Of a DNA stretch of 64,000 bases, positions 49,361 to 59,008 are shown one piece after another. Both the position numbers and the translations under genes were made by a program. Position 1 is the stretch's first letter. The number at the start of each line of letters is the position of its first letter. The notes beneath the pieces are model-generated. The model had not been told where the DNA came from and ran no database searches. It was given only the letters and a program-made list of their open reading frames with translations. The stretch is from Rhodospirillaceae bacterium. GTDB lineage: Bacteria; Pseudomonadota; Alphaproteobacteria; DSM-16000; Inquilinaceae. Location: positions 1 to 64,000 of the forward strand of contig JACKIG010000006.1 of NCBI GenBank assembly GCA_020638595.1, written 5' to 3'.

Positions 49361-50659
49361 TCACGACACGACCTGCGGCAGCCACAGGGCCAGCTGCGGT
49401 ATGGCGATCACCAGGGCAATGGCCGCGAGGAACGCCAGAAGGAAGGGCAGGACGCCCGCAAAGATCCGACCGATCGGGATGTCCGGCGCGACGCCGCGGA
49501 CGACGAAGACATTCATGCCCACCGGCGGCGTGATCAACCCCATCTCCACCACCATGACCAAGAGGATGCCGTACCAGACAGGGTCGTAGCCCAGGTCGAC
49601 GACGACCGGGAAGAAGACCGGGACCGTCAGCAGGATGATGCCCAGGCTGTCCATGAAGCACCCCAGCACAACCAGGATGACCAGCATCAGCACCAGCACG
49701 GACAGGGGCGCCAGCCCGCTGTCGACGGTCAGCGACCGGAGCGCCCCGGTCAGGCCGGTGACGGCCAGAAAGGTGGAAAACAGGCTGGACCCGAAGACGA
49801 TCAGGAAGATCATCGCCGACGTCACCGCGCTTTCCACCAGCGCCTGGACCAGCAGCCGGCGGCTGATCCTGCGCCGCAGCGCCCCGATGACCCCGGTCCC
49901 GAACGCGCCGATCCCGGCCGATTCCGTGGGCGTGAAGGCACCGGTGTAGATGCCGCCGATGACCACGACCAGCAGCACGAGCAACGGCCAGATCCCGCGC
50001 AGGGCGGCCAGCCGCCGGCGCAGGCTGTGACGCTCCGCGGCCGGCGCGCGGTGGGGTTGCAGCCGCACCCAGACGCCGACGGTGAGGACGAACAGGGCGG
50101 TCAGGACGATGCCGGGCACCACGCCGGCGGCGAACAGCGCACCCACCGACTGTTCGGTCATGATGGCGTAGATCACCAGGATGACCGAGGGCGGGATCAG
50201 GATGCCGACGGTGCCGCCCGCCGCGACCGCCCCCGCCGACAGGCTGCGGTCATAGCCGTGGCGCGCCATCTCGGTCAGCGACACGCCGCCCATGGTGGCG
50301 GCCGTCGCCAGCGACGACCCGCAGATGGTCGAAAAGCCCGCACAGCCCACCAGCGTACCCATGGCAAGCCCGCCCCGCAGCTGTCCGACGACACCGTTGC
50401 CCGCGTCATACAGGTCGCGCGCCAGCCCCGTGCGCGCCGCCAGCGCCCCCATCAGCACGAACAGCGGTATGACCGACAGGCCGTAGGCCGTGGCACCGTA
50501 GGGCACCGCCCCCAGCTGGAAGACCGCTGCGCGCCAGCCCTGGATGGCGACGATGCCGGCGATGGCGGTCGCCAGCATGGCGACGGCCACCGGCAGGCGC
50601 AGCAGGATCAGGGTCAACAGGGCGCCGGTGCAGACCAGGCCGATGGCCAGCGCGCTCAT
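49361..50659 (-). CDS. dctM: TRAP transporter large permease DctM
   Basis: 432 residues, about 12-13 membrane segments. Family motifs include AMLATAIAGIVAI, GCAGFSTICGSSLATAATMG and GGTVGILIPPSVILVIYAIM, and near the C-terminus EMGLITPPVGMNVFVVRGVA. It moves a dicarboxylate-type substrate with sodium. The start overlaps the dctQ stop by 4 bases (ATGA). Confidence 0.95.
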   Translation of the reverse strand: MSALAIGLVCTGALLTLILLRLPVAVAMLATAIAGIVAIQGWRAAVFQLGAVPYGATAYGLSVIPLFVLMGALAARTGLARDLYDAGNGVVGQLRGGLAMGTLVGCAGFSTICGSSLATAATMGGVSLTEMARHGYDRSLSAGAVAAGGTVGILIPPSVILVIYAIMTEQSVGALFAAGVVPGIVLTALFVLTVGVWVRLQPHRAPAAERHSLRRRLAALRGIWPLLVLLVVVIGGIYTGAFTPTESAGIGAFGTGVIGALRRRISRRLLVQALVESAVTSAMIFLIVFGSSLFSTFLAVTGLTGALRSLTVDSGLAPLSVLVLMLVILVVLGCFMDSLGIILLTVPVFFPVVVDLGYDPVWYGILLVMVVEMGLITPPVGMNVFVVRGVAPDIPIGRIFAGVLPFLLAFLAAIALVIAIPQLALWLPQVVS

Positions 50660-51183
50660 TGGCTGGGGTCCCGACGGGGCTCGGGGTCGGCCCGTCGCCC
50701 CGCGGCCACGGCGATGCGCCCGGCCAGCAGCACCGCGATCACTGGTACGGACAGCGCCGCACCGGCGACCACCGGCGCCCAGTTCAGGATTTCCGGCAGG
50801 CCGAGGTCATTGGTGGTGTCGCCGCGGGACCAGGCGTTGAGCGCGCGCTGGGACGATGCCCAGGCCAGCATCGCCATGACGGCGCCCGACACCGCCAGCC
50901 CGGCCGCGACCACGCCCGCCCGCACGCGCACGGGCAGCCGGTCGACCACCAGTTCGACCGCCACATGTCCACCGATCCAGAAGGCATAGGGCATGGCCAG
51001 CGGCACGAGGATGCGCATGCCCAGCGTCACCAGCTCGAACGCGCCCGGCACGGCGGTGGACAGCTGGCGCAGCGTCACGTCGACCACCGTCACCGCCACC
51101 ATCAACCCGCCAAGCGCCGCCGCCCCCCCCAGGCAGAGCCCGCGTGACAGCCGTTCGGTGAGCGCTTCGATCCTTCGCAGCAC
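50656..51183 (-). CDS. dctQ: TRAP transporter small permease DctQ
   Basis: 175 residues, four membrane segments. LGGLMVAVTVVDVTLRQL, LGMRILVPLAMPYAFWIGGH and VAVELVVDRLP match the DctQ pattern. Pairs with DctM in the inner membrane. Coupled to dctM by ATGA; dctP lies 54 bases upstream. Confidence 0.92.
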   Translation of the reverse strand: MLRRIEALTERLSRGLCLGGAAALGGLMVAVTVVDVTLRQLSTAVPGAFELVTLGMRILVPLAMPYAFWIGGHVAVELVVDRLPVRVRAGVVAAGLAVSGAVMAMLAWASSQRALNAWSRGDTTNDLGLPEILNWAPVVAGAALSVPVIAVLLAGRIAVAAGRRADPEPRRDPSQ

Positions 51184-51237
51184 GACGCCGATCCACCGCC
51201 GGACGGCCGCCGCACCGGCAGCCCGGGGGCTCGCCCC

Positions 51238-52239
51238 CTATTGGGCCGCCAGCTCGACGATCCGGCTGCGGATGGTCCGTGCGTCCGCACCTTCGCCCTC
51301 CGCCGCGGCCAGGATCTCGCCAACCGCCGGCTGAACCGCATCGACCCAGGCCTGGCGCTGGTCCGCGGTCAGCTCAACGATCGTGTTGCCCAGCCCCTGC
51401 ACATAGGCGCGGCCGCGCGCATCCTCCTCGTCCCAGGACCGGCCGACGCGCATCGCCTCTTCCAGGCCGGAATTGTCCAGGATCACCTGCTGCAGGTCTT
51501 CCGGCAGGCCGTCGAAGGCGGTCTCGTTCATGATCAGGTAGAAGGGCAGGACATAGAGCCCCAGTTCGACGTGGTAGCGCACCTGCTCGCCCAGCCGCAG
51601 GCCCTTCATCGCCTCATAGGGGAACGTGACGCCGTCCAGCACCCCCTGTTCCAGGTTCTCGTAGACCTGCGGGGCCGGCACGCCCACCGGCTCGGCGCCG
51701 AAGGCCGCCAGCATGGCGCGCACACCGGGCGAGGCGAAGCGGATGCGCAGGCCCGTCAGCGCCTGCGGCACCAGCGGCCCGACCTGGCGCAGGTGGATCT
51801 GCCCGGGTGCATGCGTGTGCAGGACCAGCAGCCGCACGCCCTCGAACTCATCGGCCAGCAGGCCCTCGTCGGCCAGCGTCTGGGCGACGCGCGAGGCCTG
51901 CTCCGCGCTGCGGAAGGTGAACGGCAGCTCCAGCAGCTGCGTGCGCGGGAACCGGCTGGCCTGCACCGCCGGCAGGCCCCAGCCCAGTTCGGCCACGCCG
52001 TTCTGGACGCCGTCGAAGATATCCTGGATGCCCAGCAGCTGGCCTGCGGGGAACTGCTCGATGCTGATACGCCCGTCCGACTGGTCCTCGATGCGGGCGA
52101 TCCAATCGGCCAGCACATTGGCGCTCTGGTTGTGGGTCGGCGGCAGGTAGTGGGCCAGCCGGAACTCGTACTCGGCGGCCTGGGCGACGGACCCGACGGC
52201 GGCAACCGACAGGGCCAGAGCAAGAAGTCCACAGCGCAT
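51238..52239 (-). CDS. dctP: TRAP transporter substrate-binding protein DctP
   Basis: 333 residues. Signal peptide MRCGLLALALSVAAVGSVAQ, then YEFRLAHYLPPTHNQSANVL, the DctP N-terminal motif. LTGLRIRFASPGVRAMLAAF contains the conserved ligand-binding Arg of the family (GLRIR). Ligand not identifiable. First of dctP-dctQ-dctM; the Rieske oxygenase upstream suggests an aromatic or organic acid substrate, which is inference. Confidence 0.94.
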   Translation of the reverse strand: MRCGLLALALSVAAVGSVAQAAEYEFRLAHYLPPTHNQSANVLADWIARIEDQSDGRISIEQFPAGQLLGIQDIFDGVQNGVAELGWGLPAVQASRFPRTQLLELPFTFRSAEQASRVAQTLADEGLLADEFEGVRLLVLHTHAPGQIHLRQVGPLVPQALTGLRIRFASPGVRAMLAAFGAEPVGVPAPQVYENLEQGVLDGVTFPYEAMKGLRLGEQVRYHVELGLYVLPFYLIMNETAFDGLPEDLQQVILDNSGLEEAMRVGRSWDEEDARGRAYVQGLGNTIVELTADQRQAWVDAVQPAVGEILAAAEGEGADARTIRSRIVELAAQ

Positions 52240-52303
52240 CGACGATCCCCCTGTTCTCGGTTTTCTCCATTGATCCGCACGATAGGGAAATTGTCGGCTG
52301 CTG

Positions 52304-52477
52304 TCAGCCGTCGCGCCCTTCCGGATGGTCGGTGCCGGGGTCGTCGGGATCGTGGCGCCGCCGCGCCAGATGCATCAGCCCCAGATGCAGCCCGGCGACG
52401 CCGATCGCCGTCAGCCCCAGGGCGATCCAACCATGCAAGCTCATGTCCAGGGCGAAGAGGTCGAGAAGATCGGACAT
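52304..52477 (-). CDS. Tiny membrane protein, 57 residues
   Basis: Read by hand: MSDLLDLFALDMSLHGWIAL then one membrane segment (about residues 15-36) ending LMHLARRRHDP and a charged tail EGRDG. The ATG at 52477 follows CGAGGGTACCGGCC, a weak ribosome site. It sits between the Rieske oxygenase and dctP on the same strand, 30 bases after the oxygenase stop, so it is probably cotranscribed. Function unknown. Confidence 0.6.
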   Translation of the reverse strand: MSDLLDLFALDMSLHGWIALGLTAIGVAGLHLGLMHLARRRHDPDDPGTDHPEGRDG

Positions 52478-52507
52478 GGCCGGTACCCTCGTCGGCGGGC
52501 ACCGGCG

Positions 52508-53554
52508 CTAGCTGCGCCAGCGCAGCACCGTTTCCTTCACCGGGTTGACGAAGTCGCCGCCTTCGCTCTGGCAGCGCTGCCATTCCTTCTTCAGGCGATA
52601 GTACCACTTGGCCTGGGTGTCGGCGTCGTTGATCAGCATCAGGTTGGGGTTGTAGCGCAGGCCTTCCTGCTGCTTCGTGACCATCGCGCGGTCCTGGCCC
52701 AGGAAGGTCTTGGCGAAGCGGCGGAAGACGGGCGTGAACGGGGTCAGCCAGGGCTGCGTCCAATAGATGGCGTGATTGACCTCCGTCTTGCCTTCGCCCG
52801 TCGGTGTCACCGCCGTCAGGTTGCACAGCACGTGGCGGCCGGCGCGGATATGCTCGATGCGCACGCCGGGCAGGCGGAAGCTGATTTCCGTCGTGATCTC
52901 GCCGCCCAGGATCTTGTAGCCGGCGGAATTCGACGACGGCTTGTGACGCACCATCCGGAAGCCCAACGGCGCCGGCGCGAACGCCTTGGCCTTCTCGTGC
53001 ATGGACCGGCGGGTGCGCCACCACCAGGCGGCATGGACGAAGGGGCCGTGGGCCGGGTCCATCAGGCCGACGACGGCGTGGTCGATCTCGCAGTCGAACA
53101 GCTGGGTTTCCACCAGCCGCGGCGCGGCATCGCCGATATCGGGAACGATCGGCGGGTCGCCCGGATCACCGCCTTCGTCGCCGAAGAACACCCAGATATT
53201 GCCCTGCACCTCCCGGCAGGGATAGCGCCGGACCTTGATCTTCGACACATCCAGGGGCTGGTCGTCCGTCAGCGACGGGATCGCGGTACACCTGCCCTCG
53301 CCGTTGAAGCGCCAGCCGTGATAGCCGCATTCGACCTCCTGCCCGTCGAAGCGGCCGTGCGTCAGGGGGATGCCGCGGTGCGGGCAGATATTGCGCAGCG
53401 CAAAGGGCTGACCCCGGGCGTCGCGGGCCAGCAGCACCGGTTCGCCCAGCAGCACCCGGGCGGCCATGCGCCCGCGCCGCAGCCTGGCGCCGGCGAGCGC
53501 GAAGTACCAGAGGTTGCGAAGATGCGCGCCGTCGCGCTGCGCCTGGTCGGCCAT
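52508..53554 (-). CDS. Rieske-type aromatic ring-hydroxylating oxygenase, alpha subunit
   Basis: 348 residues. The 2Fe-2S centre is CPHRG (Cys57, His59) and CGYHGW (Cys76, His79). The mononuclear iron site follows in GLMDPAHGPFVHAAWWW (D-x2-H-x3-H). VanA-like single-component layout; substrate unknown. ATG 53554 starts the family-similar sequence; an in-frame extension to 53674 has no similarity. First gene of a probable operon with the small membrane protein and the TRAP genes, and divergent from the Mur-type regulator. Confidence 0.9.
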   Translation of the reverse strand: MADQAQRDGAHLRNLWYFALAGARLRRGRMAARVLLGEPVLLARDARGQPFALRNICPHRGIPLTHGRFDGQEVECGYHGWRFNGEGRCTAIPSLTDDQPLDVSKIKVRRYPCREVQGNIWVFFGDEGGDPGDPPIVPDIGDAAPRLVETQLFDCEIDHAVVGLMDPAHGPFVHAAWWWRTRRSMHEKAKAFAPAPLGFRMVRHKPSSNSAGYKILGGEITTEISFRLPGVRIEHIRAGRHVLCNLTAVTPTGEGKTEVNHAIYWTQPWLTPFTPVFRRFAKTFLGQDRAMVTKQQEGLRYNPNLMLINDADTQAKWYYRLKKEWQRCQSEGGDFVNPVKETVLRWRS

Positions 53555-53781
53555 TGCCTGGGTTCCCGTCCGGCCGGCCGGCGTGCCTGCCGCCGCCCTG
53601 CGATTGCGCAAGGTATGGGTCAGCGATGCGGCCCGGGTCAATGTCCGGGCGACAGGCCGGCCCGCTGTGGCCATCGGGCGCTGCGCGCCACCGAAGAGTG
53701 TTCTGGCGTTACCCCGTCGATTGGAGCTAATCTAACTCGCAGAGGGCTGCCAGGCACGTGGCCGGTTATCGGGGTTTGGCG

Positions 53782-54186
53782 ATGACGATTCTGGAACAGC
53801 GTTGTGTGGAAGCAGGGCTGAAGATGACCGGCCAGCGCCGGATCATCTTGCGCGTCCTGACCGAGTCGGATGACCATCCGTCGGTCGACACCGTCTACCA
53901 GCGCGCCCGCGACATCGACCCCACCATCAGCATCGCCACCGTCTACCGAACGTTGCACCTACTGGACGAAAAGAACCTGGTGCAGCGCCACGACTTCAAC
54001 GAGAGCTATGCGCGCTTCGAGGTCAATACCGAACACCACCACCATATGATCGATCTGGAAAGCGGCGAGGTGCTGGAGTTCACGAACGACGATCTGGAGC
54101 GCATGAAGATCCGCATCGCGGACGAGCTCGGGTTTGAGCTGGTCGATCACAGGCTGGAACTCTATGGCCGCAAGAAATCAAAGTAG
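53782..54186 (+). CDS. Fur-family metalloregulator, Mur-type
   Basis: 134 residues. Winged helix with the recognition helix in ISIATVYRTLHLLDEKNLVQ, then the metal site EHHHHMIDLESGEVLEF. Classical Fur CxxC zinc site is absent and the only Cys is residue 8, as in alphaproteobacterial Mur (manganese-responsive) proteins; ELGFELVDHRLELYGRKK at the end also fits. ATG 53782 is preferred over GTG 53758. Overlaps the next small gene by 23 bases. Confidence 0.92.
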   Translation: MTILEQRCVEAGLKMTGQRRIILRVLTESDDHPSVDTVYQRARDIDPTISIATVYRTLHLLDEKNLVQRHDFNESYARFEVNTEHHHHMIDLESGEVLEFTNDDLERMKIRIADELGFELVDHRLELYGRKKSK

Positions 54187-54427
54187 CTGGGGTCGCACCG
54201 GTCCGGTGGCCGACCAGGACGACTGCCGGGAAGCCGCCGAGGCGGCACGCTGCCGCTGCCGCGACGCGGTGGTGCGTGCCTATGGCGAGATGCTGATCTC
54301 CGGCGCCAGCGAGCGGGTGGCCCTGGACGTGGCAACCCGCGTCTACCGCTACCACCACCCCGGCGCCGGGGTGCGCCTGGCCGTGGATGTGGTGGAAACC
54401 TGGGTCTATACCGGTCCGCTGAATTAG
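54164..54427 (+). CDS. Small hypothetical protein overlapping mur/fur
   Basis: 87 residues, not recognised. It contains EAARCRCRDAVVRAYGEML and RVALDVATRVYRYHHPGAGV. The start lies inside the regulator gene, giving a 23-base overlap that implies coupling. No signal peptide. A HHPGAG plus CRC could bind metal, but this is speculation. Confidence 0.6.
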   Translation: MAARNQSSWGRTGPVADQDDCREAAEAARCRCRDAVVRAYGEMLISGASERVALDVATRVYRYHHPGAGVRLAVDVVETWVYTGPLN

Positions 54428-54476
54428 CGCAGATCTCTCCACCCGGTGAGAGCGGTCAACTTCGCAAGGTCGGGTA

Positions 54477-54501
54477 GAGGCGAAGCCGAAACCCGACATG
54501 C
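54477..54501. repeat. Left copy of 25-bp direct repeat flanking parDE
   Basis: Core CGAAGCCGAAACCCGACATG. An identical 25-bp copy is at 55198-55222. With the preceding GTCGGGT (54469-54475) the ACCCGAC part forms a hairpin, so it is a REP-like palindrome at this end. Confidence 0.9.
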
Positions 54502-54623
54502 CTGGCCGCGGGCTGCACCCCCAAACCCCGGATCGCACAGCGCTTGATCCGACCTACGGGGCGTGCACGAGATCTGATACGCTTGGAAGTGCTGCCGACG
54601 GTCCTTGGACGGGAGGTGTGGGC

Positions 54624-54893
54624 ATGAACGTGAAGCTGCCGAAAGAGAGCGAAGACATCATCAGGCGGAGGGTCGAATCCGGCGACTACTCCTCGGCAGA
54701 GGCGTTCCTCATCGAAGCGATCAGGCATCAGGCCGAGTTCGATGAAGACGTGGATGCCCTATTGGCCGACCATCCCACCCTTCGCGAGGAGATTGAGGAG
54801 AGCGACGCCCGGGGCATCGAGGTGCCGGCCGACGAGGTGTTTGCCCGCCTCCGCGACCAGCAACGGCGCTTCGAGAAGGAAGCCGGCCGCTGA
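54624..54893 (+). CDS. parD: ParD-type antitoxin
   Basis: 89 residues. Ribbon-helix-helix N-terminus (MNVKLPKESEDIIRRRVESG then DYSSAEAFLIEAIR) that should bind its own operator, and an acidic C-terminal tail for toxin binding (EVPADEVFARLRDQQRRFEK). Ribosome site GGGAGGTGTGG. Stop overlaps the toxin start (TGATG), the normal type II arrangement. Confidence 0.93.
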   Translation: MNVKLPKESEDIIRRRVESGDYSSAEAFLIEAIRHQAEFDEDVDALLADHPTLREEIEESDARGIEVPADEVFARLRDQQRRFEKEAGR

Positions 54894-55180
54894 TGCGGCG
54901 ACTGGTCTTCAGGCCGGAAGCCGAGAGGGACCTTTACGAACTCCACACCTTCATTGCCCAAGACAATCTGGCCGCTGCGGATCAGTTCGCTGAGCGTGTC
55001 GAACGACGATGCCGCGAAATTCAAACCATGCCATTCGCCGGCCGGCCGCGCGACCGGCTGAAGAAGGGGCTGCGATCGGTCACTTTCCGGAACTACATCA
55101 TACTTTATCGTGTCAGGAATGATGCGGTGGTCATCCTACGCGTCATTCATGGCCGCCGCCGTATCGAGGATCAGGTATAG
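54893..55180 (+). CDS. parE: ParE/RelE-superfamily toxin
   Basis: 95 residues. LVFRPEAERDLYELHTFIAQ at the N-terminus and FAGRPRDRLKKGLRSVTFRN then YIILYRVRNDAVVILRVIHG show the ParE fold, ending RRRIEDQV. ParE members usually poison gyrase. Complete and in frame, so probably functional. Confidence 0.95.
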   Translation: MRRLVFRPEAERDLYELHTFIAQDNLAAADQFAERVERRCREIQTMPFAGRPRDRLKKGLRSVTFRNYIILYRVRNDAVVILRVIHGRRRIEDQV

Positions 55181-55197
55181 GTCCGGCAACTCGGCTG

Positions 55198-55222
55198 GAG
55201 GCGAAGCCGAAACCCGACATGC
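55198..55222. repeat. Right copy of 25-bp direct repeat flanking parDE
   Basis: Identical to 54477-54501. It lies 18 bases after the toxin stop codon. The outer half of the hairpin seen at the left copy is degenerate here. Confidence 0.9.
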
Positions 55223-55237
55223 GTGATCGCCTGCCCC

Positions 55238-56644
<1,407 letters not shown>

Positions 56645-56886
56645 CGCCATCTCCGGCTGGAAGAGTAAGCGAGGGAACGGGTCCGCCGGCTCCGTTGCCG
56701 GCGCGTCCTCGTGATCCGACTCAACCGGGGCTATCCATATGGACGCCCTCCTGGGCAATGATCGTGGCGACAACTATCCGAAATCGCAAGCGGATCAAAC
56801 TCCGGCGGCAGGTTTGTCAGGCGATGGGGCAAGGCCGGCGCGGGCTTGAGGTCCAGGGTTCAGGGTCGCGCTTCGCCTGCCGCCGC

Positions 56887-57681
56887 CTAAGACCGGAGCC
56901 CATCCATGGTCCCGATGATCGCCTCAAGGGCGGAAAGGCCTTCGGTCAGCGACGCGGGGCCGGGCTGCAGGATGATCGGCGACTTGATCTCGTGGAGGTG
57001 GCCGGACCGTACGGCCGGCACCTCGGCGAAGCCCGGGCGGGCGGCGACCTTGGCGGGGACGAAGCGCTTGCCGCACCAGGACCCGATGATGATGTCGGGC
57101 GCGCGGGCGGCCACCTGGTCGGGCGTGACGATGCGCTCGCGCGCCAGGCGGCCGCCGGCACGGTCGGCGAAGATATCCTCGCCCCCGGCGATGCCGATCA
57201 GCTCCGACACCCAGGCGATGGCGCTGATCAGCGGGTCGTCCCATTCCTCGAAGAACACGCGCGGCCGGGCGGATCGCCGGGCGGCCCGCGCCCGGGCGGC
57301 GTCCAGCCCCTGTTCCAGCAGCGCCACCAGGCGATCGGCGCGATCGGCCGCCCCCACCATCGCCCCGACCAGGCGAATGGCGTCCAGGATCTCCGCCACG
57401 GTGCGCTGGTTGGAGACATGGACCGAGAGGCCGGCCCGCACCAGCTCCCCCACGATGTCGGCTTGCAGGTCGGAGAACGCCAGCACCAGGTCCGGCCGCA
57501 GGGCGACGATCCGGTCGAGCCTGGCGGAGGTGTAGCCGCCGACCTTCGGCTTCTCCCGCCGCGCCTGCGGCGGCCGCGTCGCATAGCCGGAGATGCCGAC
57601 GATGCGGTCCTGCTCGCCCAGCAGGTACAGGATCTCGACGGTCTCTTCGGTCAGGCAGACGATGCGCCGGGGATAGCCCAT
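56887..57681 (-). CDS. BtuF-like cobalamin/corrinoid-binding protein without signal peptide
   Basis: 264 residues of the periplasmic binding protein class III fold: PRRIVCLTEETVEILYLLGE, VGGYTSARLDRIVALRPDLV and DIIIGSWCGKRFVPAKVAAR. Cytosolic by sequence since MGYPRRIVCLT has no leader. Such leaderless BtuF homologues are known next to metabolic genes. Partner ABC genes are absent. Confidence 0.85.
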   Translation of the reverse strand: MGYPRRIVCLTEETVEILYLLGEQDRIVGISGYATRPPQARREKPKVGGYTSARLDRIVALRPDLVLAFSDLQADIVGELVRAGLSVHVSNQRTVAEILDAIRLVGAMVGAADRADRLVALLEQGLDAARARAARRSARPRVFFEEWDDPLISAIAWVSELIGIAGGEDIFADRAGGRLARERIVTPDQVAARAPDIIIGSWCGKRFVPAKVAARPGFAEVPAVRSGHLHEIKSPIILQPGPASLTEGLSALEAIIGTMDGLRS

Positions 57682-57698
57682 GGGCTGCGGCGTCGGCC

Positions 57699-58880
57699 CT
57701 ATTGCTCCAGGAAGGCGCGGATCGCGTCACCGGCCTGGCCGATGACGGCAATGCCGTCGATATGGCCCAGCGTGCCCTCCAGCTCGAGGTAGTCGACCGG
57801 CGCCTCGCGGTCCATCAGCCCGTCGCGTACGGCGCGCGCCATATAGGGCATCAGCAACAGGTCGCTGGCCGCCGGCAGCAGCAGCACCGGGGCCTGGATG
57901 TGGGCCAGCCCTTCTTCCAGGCTGCCGTCATGGCCAGCCACGAACAGCTGGTTGGCCTTGACGAGATAGAGGAAATGATTGGCATCGGCCACCGCGGCCC
58001 GGGCGCTGCCGGCATCGGCCAGCCACGCCTCCACCGCGTAGCGGTTGTCGAAATCGGCCGCCGGATCGGCCCCGTCCGCCGCCCAGTTGCGCCCGAAGGT
58101 GGCATCGGCCCAGATGGGATGGCGCGCCTGCAACGTCACCAGCTCCAGCGCCAGGGTCAGGCCGGCCAGCGGCGGCTCGCCGCCGTAATAGTCGCCGCCG
58201 TTCCAGTTGGGGTCGAGCATGATGGGCGCCCCCCACAGGTCCAGCCAGGCGATCAGCCAGGCATCGGCCTGGCCCGCCGGGATGACGGGGATCACCCGTT
58301 CCACCATTTCAGGATAGGTCGCCGCCCATTCGAGCGCCTGCAGCGATCCCATCGACGCGCCCATGACGGCATGCAGGCGATCGATGCCCAGGCTGTCCAG
58401 CAGCGCCTTCTGGACATGCACGAAGTCCTCGATCGTCACGATCGGGAAGTCCATGCCCCACGGCTCGCCGGTGGCGGGGTTGATGCTGGCCGGGCCGGTG
58501 GTCGTCACCATGGGGTCGTTGGCGTTGAGATTGACCAGCGTGTCGGAGCTGATGACGTAATACCGGTCGGTATCCAGCGGCAGGCCCGGGCCGATGATGG
58601 CGTCCCAATAGCCCGGCGCGGCATCGTCTTCGGCATAGCGGCCGGCGGCATGGCTGGTGCCGGAAAAGAAGTGCGTGACCAGGATGACGTTGTCGTGGGC
58701 GTCGTTCAGCGTACCATAGGCTTCCCAGCCGATGCGCACGTCGGGGATCGTCTGGCCACCGACGGTGGTGTACGCCCCCATCTCGAACACCTGCTTTTCG
58801 ACAAGCTGGTCATACGCATCGGCCTGGCTGCCGAGGACCGCGGCTGCCAGGGCGACGAGAAGGGTTGCTGTGGACCGCAT
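57699..58880 (-). CDS. Exported MetX-like alpha/beta hydrolase
   Basis: 393 residues with signal peptide (MRSTATLLVALAAAVLGSQADA). The core is homoserine O-acetyltransferase-like: VILVTHFFSGTSHAAGRY, nucleophile motif VMGASMGSLQALEWA, Asp in LPAASDLLLMP and His in GTLGHIDG. MetX itself is cytosolic, so a periplasmic member suggests a different acyl ester or hydrolase role. The start has GGGGGAG eight bases upstream. Confidence 0.87.
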   Translation of the reverse strand: MRSTATLLVALAAAVLGSQADAYDQLVEKQVFEMGAYTTVGGQTIPDVRIGWEAYGTLNDAHDNVILVTHFFSGTSHAAGRYAEDDAAPGYWDAIIGPGLPLDTDRYYVISSDTLVNLNANDPMVTTTGPASINPATGEPWGMDFPIVTIEDFVHVQKALLDSLGIDRLHAVMGASMGSLQALEWAATYPEMVERVIPVIPAGQADAWLIAWLDLWGAPIMLDPNWNGGDYYGGEPPLAGLTLALELVTLQARHPIWADATFGRNWAADGADPAADFDNRYAVEAWLADAGSARAAVADANHFLYLVKANQLFVAGHDGSLEEGLAHIQAPVLLLPAASDLLLMPYMARAVRDGLMDREAPVDYLELEGTLGHIDGIAVIGQAGDAIRAFLEQ

Positions 58881-59008
58881 GGCGGCATCTCCCCCGGGCT
58901 GGTTTTCCTGGTTGCGGCGCCGGCCCCACTGTGGAAGCCGGCACCGTTCCAACCACGATAGACCCGGGGTCAGGCCATTGCCAACGCGGCGGCGGCCGGC
59001 CCGACGCC

